Assembly (NCBI RefSeq): GCF_006716675.1
Contig: NZ_VFPM01000005.1
Coordinates: 124,001 to 188,000 of the forward strand
Direction of reading: 5' to 3'
DNA from: Humibacillus xanthopallidus
GTDB lineage: Bacteria > Actinomycetota > Actinomycetes > Actinomycetales > Dermatophilaceae
DNA length: 64,000 nucleotides
Part shown: piece by piece, positions 8,522-17,216 of the stretch
Layout: each line of letters opens with the position of its first letter
How positions within the stretch are numbered: the stretch's first letter is position 1
Made by a program: the position numbers and the translations under genes
The notes under the pieces: model-generated
What the model was told of the DNA's origin: nothing
The model's input: the letters and a program-made list of their open reading frames with translations, nothing else
The model's database searches: none

Positions 8522-10068
8522 GTCCGCGTGTCTCCTGACGGGTGGTCGTGGGTGTCGTCGTGCGTCTCGATGCCGGTCGGCGGCGCGTCGGGCGGCGGCA
8601 GCTGTCGGGTCGCGATGATGCGGGCGTAGTCGAGGGCGCTCGCCTTGGGGGTGCGCACCTGGGTGTCGTAGTCCACACGGACGATACCGAACCGCTTCGC
8701 GTAGCCCCACGCCCACTCGAAGTTGTCGAGCAGCGACCAGTAGAAGTAGCCACGCACCGGCACGCCCTGCTCGACCGCGTCGAGGACCGCCCCGAGGTGC
8801 GCCCGCACGTATGCCGTCCGGTCGCGGTCCTGCACGAACCCGCGGTCGTCGGCCACGTCGTCGAAGGCGGCGCCGTTCTCGGTGACGTGGAGGGCGACCC
8901 CGGCGGGCCCGGCGTACTCCCGGTGGAGCCGGACGAGCAGGCGGGTCAGGCCCTCGGGCTGGATCTCCCAGTCCATGTCGGTCACGGGCAGACCGCGGGG
9001 GTGCCGGTGGGCGTGCTCCGCCGCCGGGAGGGGCGAGCGCGTCTCACGGCCGCCGTTGACGCTGTCGTCGAGCGGGGCGGCCGGCGCCTCGTGCCCGATC
9101 GCCTCACCGTTGTAGTAGTTGACGCCGAGGACGTCGATCGGGGTGGAGATCACCGCGAGGTCGCCGTCCATGATGTGGTCCTCGAGTCCCAGGTGGCGGA
9201 CGTCCTCGAGGAGGTCGGCGGGGTACTCGCCGCGGAAGATCGGGTCGAGGAAGATCCGGTTCATCTGGGCGTCGACCCGTCGCGCACCGTCGACGTCGCG
9301 CGGGTCGGAGGGATCGAGGGGGTCGGCCACGGTGAAGTTGAGCGTCAGCCCGAGCTCGAGCGACGGGTCGCGGTCGCGCAGTGCCTGCACCGCCTTGCCG
9401 TGGGCGAGCATGAGGTGGTGCGCGGCAGCGAGCCCGTCGGCGGGGGAGGTGCGACCCGGCGCGTGCATGCCGCCGGTGTAGCCGAGGAAGGCCGAGCAGA
9501 ACGGCTCGTTGAGCGTCGTCCACGTGCGCACCCGGTCACCGAGGCGGTCGTGCACGGCCAGGGCGTAGTCGACGAAGCGGTCGGTCGTCGACCGCTCGGT
9601 CCACCCGCCCCGGTGCTCGAGCGCCTGCGGCAGGTCCCAGTGGTAGAGCGTCAGCCAGGGCGCGATGCCGGCCTCGAGGAGCGCGTCGACGAGCCGCTCG
9701 TAGAAGTCGAGACCCGCGGCGTTGACCGGCCCGCCGTCGGGGCACACCCGCGTCCACGACGTCGAGAAGCGGTAGGACTGCAGGCCGAGCGAGCGCATGA
9801 GGGCGACGTCGGCGGCATACCGGTGGTAGTGGTCGCAGGCGACGTCGCCGGTGTCGCCGTCGACGACGGCACCCGGGGTGTGCGAGAAGGTGTCCCAGAT
9901 GGAGTCCCGGCGCCCGTCCTCGTGCCGGGCGCCCTCGATCTGGTAGGCCGCGGTGGCGGCTCCCAGCACGAAGCTCGTCGGCACCGGGCGCGTCCCCGGG
10001 AGGATGAGCTCGGGTGTCACCGGGGTCGCTCCTCTCACGTCGGCGGGGTGGGTCAGGTGGGCGGTCAT
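8518..10068 (-). CDS. GH1 family beta-glucosidase
   Basis: A 516-residue retaining beta-glycosidase of family 1, hydrolysing cellobiose or aryl-/alkyl-beta-glucosides in the cytoplasm (no signal peptide). Acid/base Glu is in TLNEPFCSAF; nucleophile Glu is in HVTENGAAF. The N-terminal FVLGAATAAYQIEGA and C-terminal YFYWSLLDNFEWAWGY are family signatures. ATG chosen because it overlaps the upstream permease stop (ATGA); a longer reading would run into that gene. About 50 residues longer than minimal GH1 because of an insert between NYYNGEAIG and VTDMDWEIQPEGL and a His/Asp-rich tail. The actual substrate within GH1 (gluco-, galacto-, 6-phospho-) is inferred as glucoside. Confidence 0.92.
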   Translation of the reverse strand: MTAHLTHPADVRGATPVTPELILPGTRPVPTSFVLGAATAAYQIEGARHEDGRRDSIWDTFSHTPGAVVDGDTGDVACDHYHRYAADVALMRSLGLQSYRFSTSWTRVCPDGGPVNAAGLDFYERLVDALLEAGIAPWLTLYHWDLPQALEHRGGWTERSTTDRFVDYALAVHDRLGDRVRTWTTLNEPFCSAFLGYTGGMHAPGRTSPADGLAAAHHLMLAHGKAVQALRDRDPSLELGLTLNFTVADPLDPSDPRDVDGARRVDAQMNRIFLDPIFRGEYPADLLEDVRHLGLEDHIMDGDLAVISTPIDVLGVNYYNGEAIGHEAPAAPLDDSVNGGRETRSPLPAAEHAHRHPRGLPVTDMDWEIQPEGLTRLLVRLHREYAGPAGVALHVTENGAAFDDVADDRGFVQDRDRTAYVRAHLGAVLDAVEQGVPVRGYFYWSLLDNFEWAWGYAKRFGIVRVDYDTQVRTPKASALDYARIIATRQLPPPDAPPTGIETHDDTHDHPSGDTRT

Positions 10069-10901
10069 CCCTTGACTGCTCCTTGCATGATGCCGGAGAC
10101 GAGCTGCTTGCCGGCGAAGACGAAGAGGACGATGAGCGGCAGCGCCATGAGGACGACGCCGTTGAGCACGAGCGAGTAGTCGACGAAGTAGGCCGCCTGC
10201 AGCTGCTGGAGCGCGACGGGCAGCGTCGGGTTGCCCGGGTCGAGGATGATGAACGGCCAGAAGAAGTTCGTCCACGTCGCGATGAAGGTGAAGAGGCCGA
10301 GCATCGCGGCGCCCGGCCGCACGGCCGGCAGCGCGATCGACCAGAAGGTACGCAGCGTCGACGCGCCGTCGACCCGTGAGGCCTCGATGAGCTCGTCGGG
10401 CAGGGCCTCCTGGAGGTACTGCGTCATCCAGAAGACGCCGAAGGCGCTCACGGCGCTCGGGACGATGACGGCCCAGAGGCTGCCGATCCAGCCGAGCTTG
10501 CTCATGACGATGAAGAGCGGCACGATCCCGAGCTGCGTCGGCACGGCCATCGTCGCGATGACGAAGACGAGCAGGCCGCCCCGGCCCCGGAAGCGGAGCT
10601 TGGCGAAGGCGAAGCCGGCCATGGCGGAGAAGAGCACGACGAGGAGCGAGACCGTCGTGCTGACGATGATGCTGTTGCCGAGCGCCTTCCAGAACGGCAC
10701 GGTCGTCACGACGGTCGCGGCGTTCTGGATGAAGTGCCCGCCGGGGACGAAGGAGTACGGGTCCTGCACGATGGCGGCCGCGTCCTTGCTGCCGATGACG
10801 AACGACCACCAGAGCGGGAAGGCCGACGCCAGCAGCACGACGATGAGGAAGACGTATGCCGCCGGGCTGGCCTGGGTGCGGCGGATGACCTTGGCTCTCA
10901 T
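10065..10901 (-). CDS. Carbohydrate ABC transporter permease (MalG/CebG type)
   Basis: A 278-residue inner-membrane subunit with six predicted membrane helices. The EAA loop reads ELIEASRVDGASTLRTFWSI, which docks to the shared ATPase. ATG chosen to overlap the previous permease stop by 4 bp. It ends QGAVKG, the usual end of this subfamily. Together with the neighbouring permease and lipoprotein it forms an importer; no ATPase gene is nearby. Confidence 0.93.
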   Translation of the reverse strand: MRAKVIRRTQASPAAYVFLIVVLLASAFPLWWSFVIGSKDAAAIVQDPYSFVPGGHFIQNAATVVTTVPFWKALGNSIIVSTTVSLLVVLFSAMAGFAFAKLRFRGRGGLLVFVIATMAVPTQLGIVPLFIVMSKLGWIGSLWAVIVPSAVSAFGVFWMTQYLQEALPDELIEASRVDGASTLRTFWSIALPAVRPGAAMLGLFTFIATWTNFFWPFIILDPGNPTLPVALQQLQAAYFVDYSLVLNGVVLMALPLIVLFVFAGKQLVSGIMQGAVKG

Positions 10902-11887
10902 CGGGATCCCTTCGAGGCGATCCTGCGGGTGAGCAGGAAGTTGATGATGGCGAAGACGACGATGATGAGGAAGAGCATCCAGGCGACCGCGGCGGCCCGG
11001 CCGAAGTTCTTCTGCGTCCAGCCGAGCTGGTAGAGGTAGAGCGTCAGCGTCTGCCACTGGCGGTCGGCGCCGCCGAGGCCGTACTGGTCATACATCCGCG
11101 GCTCGTCGAAGATCTGCAGGCCACCGATCGTCGAGGTGACGATGACGAAGATGATCGTCGCGCGCAGCTGCGGGATGGTGATGGAGAAGAAGGTGCGCAC
11201 CCGGCCGGCGCCGTCGATGAGGGCCGCCTCGTAGTAGTCGCGGGGCACGGCCTGCATCGCCGCGAGGAAGATGAGGGCGTTGTAGCCGATCCAACGGAAG
11301 TTGACCATCGTGGCGATGGCGACGTGGCTCGGCAGGACCTCCTTGTGCCACTGGATCGGGTCGATGCCGACGAGGCCCAGCAGGTGGTTGACGAGGCCGA
11401 ACTTGTCACCGAAGAGGTCGCTGAAGATGAGGGCGACGGCGACGGGCGCGAGCACGTAGGGCAATAGCACGCCCATCCGCCAGAAGGTGCGGCCGCGCAG
11501 GTTGCTGTCGAGGGCCGCCGCGATGAGCAGCGCGATGATGATCTGCGGCACGCTCGAGAGCAGGAAGATGCTCACGGTGTTCTTCAGGGCGTTCCAGAAG
11601 TAGGGCTGGCCGAGCACGTCGGTGTAGTTCTTGAGCCCGACGAAGGCGCCCTGACCGCCGATGAGGCTCCACTTGTGCAGGGAGACCCAGGCTGTGTAGA
11701 GCAGCGGAAAGAGCCCGACGACGCCGAAGAGGATGAAGAAGGGCGAGATGTACGCGTAGGGCGAGGCCTTCTCGTCGGCGCGGGTGAGGCGGCGGCGCCA
11801 GGCGGGCCGCGGCGCCATCGGCGTGCGCTCCACGGCGGTGGGAGGAGGGTCCTGCGGCCTCAGGCGCGAGGGGGACTGGACGGTCAC
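10898..11887 (-). CDS. Carbohydrate ABC transporter permease (MalF/CebF type)
   Basis: A 329-residue permease with an N-terminal cytoplasmic extension of about 45 residues, then six membrane segments starting AYISPFFILFGVVGLFPL. The EAA loop is YYEAALIDGAGRVRTFFSI. GTG start. It follows the solute-binding-protein gene after a 157-bp gap containing a strong hairpin, which may lower permease expression relative to the binding protein. Confidence 0.93.
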   Translation of the reverse strand: MTVQSPSRLRPQDPPPTAVERTPMAPRPAWRRRLTRADEKASPYAYISPFFILFGVVGLFPLLYTAWVSLHKWSLIGGQGAFVGLKNYTDVLGQPYFWNALKNTVSIFLLSSVPQIIIALLIAAALDSNLRGRTFWRMGVLLPYVLAPVAVALIFSDLFGDKFGLVNHLLGLVGIDPIQWHKEVLPSHVAIATMVNFRWIGYNALIFLAAMQAVPRDYYEAALIDGAGRVRTFFSITIPQLRATIIFVIVTSTIGGLQIFDEPRMYDQYGLGGADRQWQTLTLYLYQLGWTQKNFGRAAAVAWMLFLIIVVFAIINFLLTRRIASKGSR

Positions 11888-11990
11888 GGTCGGATCCGCT
11901 CGTCGGGCGGGTGGCGCGGTGCCTGGAGGGGGATCACCGCGCCAGCCGCTGGTCGGCGCTCAGCGGCATACCGCTGGCTTGTGCTGGGGC

Positions 11991-12032
11991 CGGTCTGACG
12001 GGGCCCGGGACGTGTCGGGCCCCGTCAGACCG
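11991..12032. terminator. Intercistronic hairpin between binding-protein and permease genes
   Basis: A perfect 17-bp stem (CGGTCTGACGGGGCCCG / CGGGCCCCGTCAGACCG) with an 8-nt loop, 13 bp past the solute-binding-protein stop. Such hairpins partly terminate or stabilise the upstream message so that binding protein exceeds permeases; here this function is inferred from position. Confidence 0.75.
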
Positions 12033-12044
12033 TGGATGCTCGGC

Positions 12045-13376
12045 TCAGCCGAGGGCCTTGACGTCATTGACCCACTTGTCCCACGACTCCTGCGGCGAGC
12101 TGCCCTGCTCGACGCGGGTGAGCGCCTGCTGCATCGCGTCGTTGATCGCGAAGTAGTGGGTGCCCTTGTAGGGGGCGATGGTGACGGCCTTGGCCCGGTC
12201 GGCGAAGATCTGGCCGGTCGGTGCGTCGTTGAACGAGGCGACCTTGAACGAGAGCAGGTCAGGGCTGCTGAGCGCCTGGACCTGGCTCGGGAAGGCCCCA
12301 ACCTTCTTGAAGGCCTTGATCTGCTGCTCGGGCGCGGTCAGCCACGCGGCGAGCTGCTGGGCCTCCTTCGGGTGGGCGCTCTGCTTCGGGACGGTCAGGT
12401 AGGACCCGCCCCAGTTGCCGCCGCCACCGGGGAAGGTGTTCGCGACGTCCCAGCCCTTGACACCCTTGGCGTTGCCCTCGATGACACCGACCATCCAGCC
12501 GGGGCAGAGCATCGTTGCGAAGCCGTCCTTCTGGAAGCTCGCGGTCCAGTCGTCACCCCACTGCTGGAGCTTGGCGGAGAGGCCGTCGGTGATGCCGGCC
12601 TTGACGACGGCGTCGTAGACCTTCTTGACCTCGGGGTTCTCGGTCGCGGTGATCGAGTCGTCGGTCGGGTTCTCGTAGGCGGCCTCGAGCTGGTTGACCA
12701 TGCCCTGGTACGTGGCGCCGATGCTGTCGAAGAAGGGGACCTTCGACTTGGCGGCGAACTGCTTGCCGGCGGCGAAGTAGCTGTCCCACGTCGTGCCGAA
12801 GAGCTTGGCGACGGACTCACGGTCGCTCGGCAGGCCGGCGGCCTTGAAGAGGTCGCTGCGGTAGCAGATGGCCTCGGGGCCGGAGTCGGTGCCGTAGCCG
12901 ATGAGGGCGCCGTTGGCGTCGGTCGCGGCCTTGGCCTTCCAGTCGAGCCAGCGGCCCTCGACGTCGGGGGACTTGAGGTCGTTGAACTTGTCGGAGTACT
13001 GGAGCATCTCCGGCAGCCAGTCGACCTCGACGGCCTCGACGTCGGCCATGCCGCTGCCGGCCGAGAGGCGGGTGAAGAAGTTGTCGCGGGCCTCGTTGGA
13101 GGTCGCGGCCTTCTTGTGCGTGACCTTGATGTTCGGGTAGGCCTTCTCGAACTCCGGGATGAGATCCTCGTAGCCGAACTGGTTGAAGGTGGCGAGCGTC
13201 AGGGTGACCGGTCCGCTGGCGGACGTGGCCCCGGCCTGGGTGGAGCCGGCCGTGTCGCCCGAGCTGGAGCTGCAGGCCGTCAGGGCGAGGGCCCCGACGG
13301 CGATGGTGGCGAGCGCGACGGATCGCGCCGATGCGCGGCGGCCGGAACGGTCGCCGGAGCGGGTGGTACGGGACAT
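12045..13376 (-). CDS. Sugar ABC transporter substrate-binding lipoprotein (CebE-like)
   Basis: A 443-residue extracytoplasmic lipoprotein. An Arg-rich N-terminus and hydrophobic stretch lead to the lipobox LTAC at about residues 32-35, followed by a Ser/Gly/Thr linker. The mature domain begins VTLTLATFNQFGYEDLIPEF and is a typical cluster-B/D carbohydrate-binding protein. First gene of the minus-strand operon with two permeases, GH1 and LacI; that content matches cellobiose/beta-glucoside systems of the ceb-bglC type, so beta-glucosides are the probable ligand. Confidence 0.9.
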   Translation of the reverse strand: MSRTTRSGDRSGRRASARSVALATIAVGALALTACSSSSGDTAGSTQAGATSASGPVTLTLATFNQFGYEDLIPEFEKAYPNIKVTHKKAATSNEARDNFFTRLSAGSGMADVEAVEVDWLPEMLQYSDKFNDLKSPDVEGRWLDWKAKAATDANGALIGYGTDSGPEAICYRSDLFKAAGLPSDRESVAKLFGTTWDSYFAAGKQFAAKSKVPFFDSIGATYQGMVNQLEAAYENPTDDSITATENPEVKKVYDAVVKAGITDGLSAKLQQWGDDWTASFQKDGFATMLCPGWMVGVIEGNAKGVKGWDVANTFPGGGGNWGGSYLTVPKQSAHPKEAQQLAAWLTAPEQQIKAFKKVGAFPSQVQALSSPDLLSFKVASFNDAPTGQIFADRAKAVTIAPYKGTHYFAINDAMQQALTRVEQGSSPQESWDKWVNDVKALG

Positions 13377-13412
13377 TGGAGAGCTCCTTCGGTCTCTTCC
13401 CAGGATGGGTCG

Positions 13413-13459
13413 TGGGAGCGCTCTCCGTGCGTGAAACGGATGCGTGAGAGCGCTCTCAC
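13413..13459. promoter_or_regulatory. Two LacI-type operators between the beta-glucoside operon and the iolC-like gene
   Basis: A perfect 16-bp palindrome GTGAGAGCGCTCTCAC (13444-13459) and a second near-palindrome TGGGAGCGCTCTCC (13413-13426) share the core GAGCGCTC. The CebR-type operator of Streptomyces has the same core. They lie just upstream of the binding-protein gene start and also upstream of the divergent kinase. Confidence 0.75.
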
Positions 13460-13610
13460 GGATGAGGATGGAGGCAGCCCGTCATCCGGGTCAAGTGCCG
13501 TTACCAACCCGTGACCTGTGGCGTGATCGACGTGCCGAGCTGGTTGACCGTGCATCGGAGGGTGGGGTGGGATGGGAGCAGCGACGCTCCACCCGAGCGA
13601 GAGGACGGCC

Positions 13611-14600
13611 ATGCCGGCGCACGACCTCCGGACCGAACGCCCCTATGACCTGCTTGCGATGGGAAGGGTGGGGGTCGACCTCTACCCGCTCCAGCACGGC
13701 GTGACGCTCGACGAGGTGCGCACCTTCGAGAAGTTCCTCGGGGGCAGCGCGGCCAACGTCACGGTGGCCGCGGCGCGACACGGCCGCCGGTCCGCGCTCA
13801 TCAGCGCGACGTCCGACGACGCCTTCGGGCGCTTCGTCCACCGCCAGCTGCTGCAGCTCGGCGTCGACGACGCGTTCGTCGCGACCCTCGTCGGCGGCGC
13901 GCCGACACCGGTGACCTTCTGCGAGATCATGCCGCCCGACCACTTCCCGATCTGGTTCTATCGCTACCCGACCGCGCCGGATCTCATGATCAGCGCCGAC
14001 TCTCTTCCGCTGCAAGCGATTCGAGACGCACGTGTCTTCTGGTCGACGCTCACGGGCCTGTCGCAGGAGCCGAGCCGGTCCGCCCACCTCGCGGCTTGGG
14101 AGGAGCGTGGACGCCGGGTGCCGACGGTGCTCGACCTCGACTACCGGCCGGGCTTCTGGGACGACCCGGTCGAGGCGCGCGAGCAGGTGGCGCGCGGGCT
14201 GCGCGAGGTGACGATCGCCATCGGCACGGTCGAGGAGTGCGAGCTGGCGACCGGCGAGAGCGACCCCGATGCTGCGGCACGCTCGCTGCTGGCCTCCGGC
14301 GTCGACCTCGCCGTGGTCAAGCAGGGCCCGCGGGGGGTGCTCGGGGTCACCGCGAGCGAGCGGGTGCAGGTCAACGCCTATCCCGTCACGGTCGTCAACG
14401 CACTGGGCGCGGGCGACGCCCTCGGGGGCGCCCTCGTGCACGGCCTGCTCGAGGGCTGGGACCTCGAGCGCGCCCTGCACTTCGCCAACGTCGCCGGGGC
14501 GATCGTCGCGTCGCGGGTCGAGTGCTCGACGGCGATGCCGACGACGGCCGAGGTGCAGCAGCTGCTGTCCGACGTCGAGGTGGCCGACGGGGCCTGGTGA
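13611..14600 (+). CDS. iolC: PfkB-family kinase, 5-dehydro-2-deoxygluconokinase (IolC-like)
   Basis: A 329-residue ribokinase-fold kinase. Long stretches are typical of IolC: MGRVGVDLYPLQHGVTLDEV, KFLGGSAANVTVAAARHG, PTPVTFCEIMPPDHFPIWF and FWSTLTGLSQEPSR. The PfkB active-site motif is GAGDALGGAL (catalytic Asp). IolC phosphorylates the myo-inositol breakdown intermediate 5-dehydro-2-deoxygluconate. ATG 13611 follows GAGAGG; an in-frame ATG at 13572 would add 13 unsupported residues. No other iol gene is in the window, so it is an orphan, divergent from the beta-glucoside operon and sharing its operator region. Confidence 0.82.
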   Translation: MPAHDLRTERPYDLLAMGRVGVDLYPLQHGVTLDEVRTFEKFLGGSAANVTVAAARHGRRSALISATSDDAFGRFVHRQLLQLGVDDAFVATLVGGAPTPVTFCEIMPPDHFPIWFYRYPTAPDLMISADSLPLQAIRDARVFWSTLTGLSQEPSRSAHLAAWEERGRRVPTVLDLDYRPGFWDDPVEAREQVARGLREVTIAIGTVEECELATGESDPDAAARSLLASGVDLAVVKQGPRGVLGVTASERVQVNAYPVTVVNALGAGDALGGALVHGLLEGWDLERALHFANVAGAIVASRVECSTAMPTTAEVQQLLSDVEVADGAW

Positions 14601-14653
14601 GTCGCTCGGGCGGCGCTGACGGTCGCGCGAAAGTGACTGGGGGCAAAGAGAAA

Positions 14654-14701
14654 ACCCGCCCCCGCTGGTCACGTCGCCGAACTCGACCAGCAGGGGCGGG
14701 T
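14654..14701 (+). terminator. Hairpin terminator after the iolC-like gene
   Basis: ACCCGCCCCCGCTGGTC (14654-14670) and GACCAGCAGGGGCGGGT (14685-14701) form a 17-bp stem with one mismatch and a 14-nt loop, 53 bp past the iolC-like stop. An A-rich run precedes the stem, giving a T-run on the other strand, so it may also work in reverse. Confidence 0.6.
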
Positions 14702-14868
14702 GCCCTTGACCCGGTGATCCGACAGGGGAGGAGATCACCGAGTCGCACAGGAGCAACTCACGAGTACGACTATGACCCCGCAACCTTAAAGAACGCTGGG
14801 AGGCCCCTACCAGTTACCTCAGGCCTGCATCCCGGACACGGTCGGCGGGGCCGGCGAGACCGGTTCCT

Positions 14869-15024
14869 CCGTCGTGAACTGGGTACTCGATGGTGGGGTC
14901 TGGTCGAGTGCTCAGTTCCCCCGTCGTGAACTGGGCACTCGATGGTGGGGTCTGGTCGAGTGCCCAGTTCCCCCGTCGGAAACTGGGCACTCGATGGTGG
15001 GGTCTGGTCGAGTGCCCAGTTCCC
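14869..15024. repeat. Three tandem 52-bp repeats, each a hairpin
   Basis: Copies at 14869-14920, 14921-14972 and 14973-15024. Each contains a 15-bp inverted repeat: in copy 2 GAACTGGGCACTCGA pairs perfectly with TCGAGTGCCCAGTTC around a 13-nt loop (TGGTGGGGTCTGG). In copy 1 the two differences in the arms become G-U pairs in RNA, so the fold is kept. The array sits between the convergent iolC-like (+) and MATE (-) genes, 39 bp before the MATE stop. The rest of 14601-15062 shows no gene. Likely a bidirectional terminator or an mRNA-end element; a REP-like mobile palindrome is possible. Confidence 0.85.
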
Positions 15025-15062
15025 GACGCGGCCCCCCGCCTGCTGGACTCGGCGGGCCGGAC

Positions 15063-16460
15063 TCAGCGGGCGCCGACGACCATCCAGTCGTCGTGCCGCG
15101 CCCGCCACCCGAGCACGACGGCCCGGATCGCCATGAACCCGGTGAAGGCCACCCAGAGGATCGCCACGTCGTGCGCCGGTGAGCCCGAGGGGCCGGCCGC
15201 ACGCACGGCGAGCAGGATCGGCAGGTAGGCGACCAAGGTGACGAGCATGCCCCACGCGAGCCACGTGCCGTCGCCGGCTCCGATCAGCACGCCGTCGAGG
15301 ACGAAGACGTAGCCCGAGACCGCCTGGCCGAGACCGACGACGACAAGCGCGGCCGACAGCGCCTCCTGCACCGCCGGGTCGGGCGAGAAGAGGGGCGGGA
15401 TCACCCCGTGCAGCGCGACGACGACGAGCCCGATCCCGAGCCCGCCCCACGTGCCCCAGCGCGTCATCGTGCCCATCGCCTCGCGCACCCCTGGCCTGTC
15501 GCCGGCGCCGAGGGCGCGCCCGACGATGGCCTGAGCCGCGATGGCGAGCGCGTCGAGCGCGAAGGCGAGGAACGACCAGATCGTCATCGCCACCTGGTGC
15601 GCCGCCAGGGTGACGTCGCCGAGCGAGGCCGCGACCCACGTCGTCAGCAGCAGCACCGCGCGCAGCGCGAGCGTACGCACGAGCAGGGGTATGCCGGTGC
15701 GCGCGGCCGTGAGCACGCGCCCCGGGTGCGGGTGCAGGGACGCCTGGCGGGCACGGGCCTTGACAACGAGCACCGTGACGAGGGCGACCGCCATGCCGGT
15801 CTGGGCGATGACGGTCCCCCACGCGGATCCGGCGATGCCCCAGTGCAGTCCGTAGACGAAGTAGAGGTTGAGCGCGATGTTGACGCCGAAGCCGGCGACG
15901 GACGCGACGAGGGGCGTGATGGTGTCCTGGAGGCCTCGTAGCACTCCGGTGACGGCGAGGATGACGAGCATGCCGGGCAGGCCGAAGGCCGACACGCGCA
16001 GGTAGGTCGTCGCCTGCTCGAGCACCGACGGCGAGGCTCCGAACGCCGCGCAGATGGGCTCGGCCCAGATCGCGACGACGGCAGCCACCACCGCGCCGAG
16101 ACCGAGGGCGAGCCAGAAGCCGTCGATGCCGGCGCTGATCGCCGACCGTTCGTCGCCGGCGCCGAGATGTCGGGCGACGACACTCGTCGTGCCGTAGGCG
16201 AGGAAGACGAAGATGCCGGCGCCGGTCACGAGGGCAGCGCTCGCCACCCCGAGCCCGGCGAGCTCGGCCGTGCCGAGATGGCCGATGATCGCCGAGTCCG
16301 CGAGGAGGAAGAGGGGCTCGGCGATGAGCGCGAGGAAGGCCGGAACCGCCAGCCGGAGGATCTCCCGCCGTCGCGCGACCGCGCGTCCCCACTCGTCGAG
16401 CTCGGTCTCCTCCTGCTCCTGATGCTCCCGCTGCTCCCGCGACCCGGGGTCGGCGCTCAT
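15063..16460 (-). CDS. MATE family efflux transporter (DinF type)
   Basis: A 465-residue, 12-helix Na+- or H+-coupled multidrug/organic cation antiporter. The acidic N-terminal tail (about 35 residues) precedes the first helix LRLAVPAFLALIAEPLFLLADSAIIGHLGTAELAG, the most diagnostic MATE segment; the two halves show the usual internal repeat (AAHQVAMTIWSFLAFALDALAIAAQ in the second half). In Actinobacteria a MATE gene typically lies between rplI and dnaB, so this is the ancestral neighbour from which flanking sugar operons have been separated. Substrate unknown. Its ATG overlaps the AlkD-like stop. Confidence 0.92.
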   Translation of the reverse strand: MSADPGSREQREHQEQEETELDEWGRAVARRREILRLAVPAFLALIAEPLFLLADSAIIGHLGTAELAGLGVASAALVTGAGIFVFLAYGTTSVVARHLGAGDERSAISAGIDGFWLALGLGAVVAAVVAIWAEPICAAFGASPSVLEQATTYLRVSAFGLPGMLVILAVTGVLRGLQDTITPLVASVAGFGVNIALNLYFVYGLHWGIAGSAWGTVIAQTGMAVALVTVLVVKARARQASLHPHPGRVLTAARTGIPLLVRTLALRAVLLLTTWVAASLGDVTLAAHQVAMTIWSFLAFALDALAIAAQAIVGRALGAGDRPGVREAMGTMTRWGTWGGLGIGLVVVALHGVIPPLFSPDPAVQEALSAALVVVGLGQAVSGYVFVLDGVLIGAGDGTWLAWGMLVTLVAYLPILLAVRAAGPSGSPAHDVAILWVAFTGFMAIRAVVLGWRARHDDWMVVGAR

Positions 16461-17170
16461 GGGAGCGGCCCGAGGTGCTTGAGCGCCTCGCGGCGCGACA
16501 GGCCGGAGAGGTCCGGATGCGAGGCCACGAAACCCCGCACCCAGGCCGGGTCGAGCCGGGCCCGGTCGCGCAGGGCCCAGCCGATCGCCTTGCGACTGAA
16601 GAAGTCACCGTCGTCGATGTTGGGCTCGATGACGTCGACGAGCAGCTGGGCGTCGAAGCCGTCGCGCCTGCCGATCTGGCTGAGGATCGCCGCGCGGCGC
16701 ACCCACAGCGACTCGTCGGACGCCCACTCGCGCATGCGCAGGGCCTCGACCGACGGCGCCGACACCACGGTATCGCGCACGAGGTGGGTGGCGATGTCGT
16801 CGACGACGTCCCACCAGGCCCCGAGGCGGATGAGGCTCTGCCACAAGGGCATCACGTCGCTGTCGACCCACCTGCGGTAGGGGCGGTGACGCGCGAGGGC
16901 GATCGCGGCATACCACTCCTCGCGGTGCGTGGCGCCGTGCCACAGCGACTCGATCGTCGCCGCCCACTGCTCGCGCGACTCCATCGCGAGCCCCGGGTCG
17001 CGCAGCAGCGGAGCCAGCGCGGCCTTGAGCTGTGGCGAGGTGAAGCCGCGGTAGGGCAGGGCCGACTTCATGTAGCGCTGCTGGCCCGGGGCCCGTGCGG
17101 GATCACCCCCCTCGGCGAGGGCGGCGCGCACGGCGGCGACGAGCTCGTCGTGGACCCCCTGACCGACCAT
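16457..17170 (-). CDS. DNA alkylation repair protein (AlkD-like HEAT-repeat glycosylase)
   Basis: A 237-residue all-helical protein of the AlkD family, which excises alkylated bases. Seen: YMKSALPYRGFTSPQLKAAL near the start, WWDVVDDIATHLV, LWVRRAAILSQIG and DFFSRKAIGWALRD, all characteristic of the HEAT-like repeats; the WDVVD Asp matches the AlkD catalytic region. Stop overlaps the MATE start (ATGA), so the two are co-translated. Confidence 0.88.
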   Translation of the reverse strand: MVGQGVHDELVAAVRAALAEGGDPARAPGQQRYMKSALPYRGFTSPQLKAALAPLLRDPGLAMESREQWAATIESLWHGATHREEWYAAIALARHRPYRRWVDSDVMPLWQSLIRLGAWWDVVDDIATHLVRDTVVSAPSVEALRMREWASDESLWVRRAAILSQIGRRDGFDAQLLVDVIEPNIDDGDFFSRKAIGWALRDRARLDPAWVRGFVASHPDLSGLSRREALKHLGPLP

Positions 17171-17216
17171 GCAGCCAAGGTAGCCGGGACTCCCGACACC
17201 CGAGCCGCCCGTCTCG

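Noticed and set aside
13572..13610. Earlier ATG for the iolC-like gene
   Set aside because: Adds 13 residues unlike IolC and has no Shine-Dalgarno; the ATG at 13611 follows GAGAGG.
14869..15024. CRISPR array
   Set aside because: Units are contiguous 52-bp copies with internal inverted repeats and no unique spacers; no cas genes nearby.
14770..16608. 612-codon minus-strand open frame over the MATE gene
   Set aside because: Out of frame with the MATE protein, extremely Arg-rich, and runs through the hairpin repeats.
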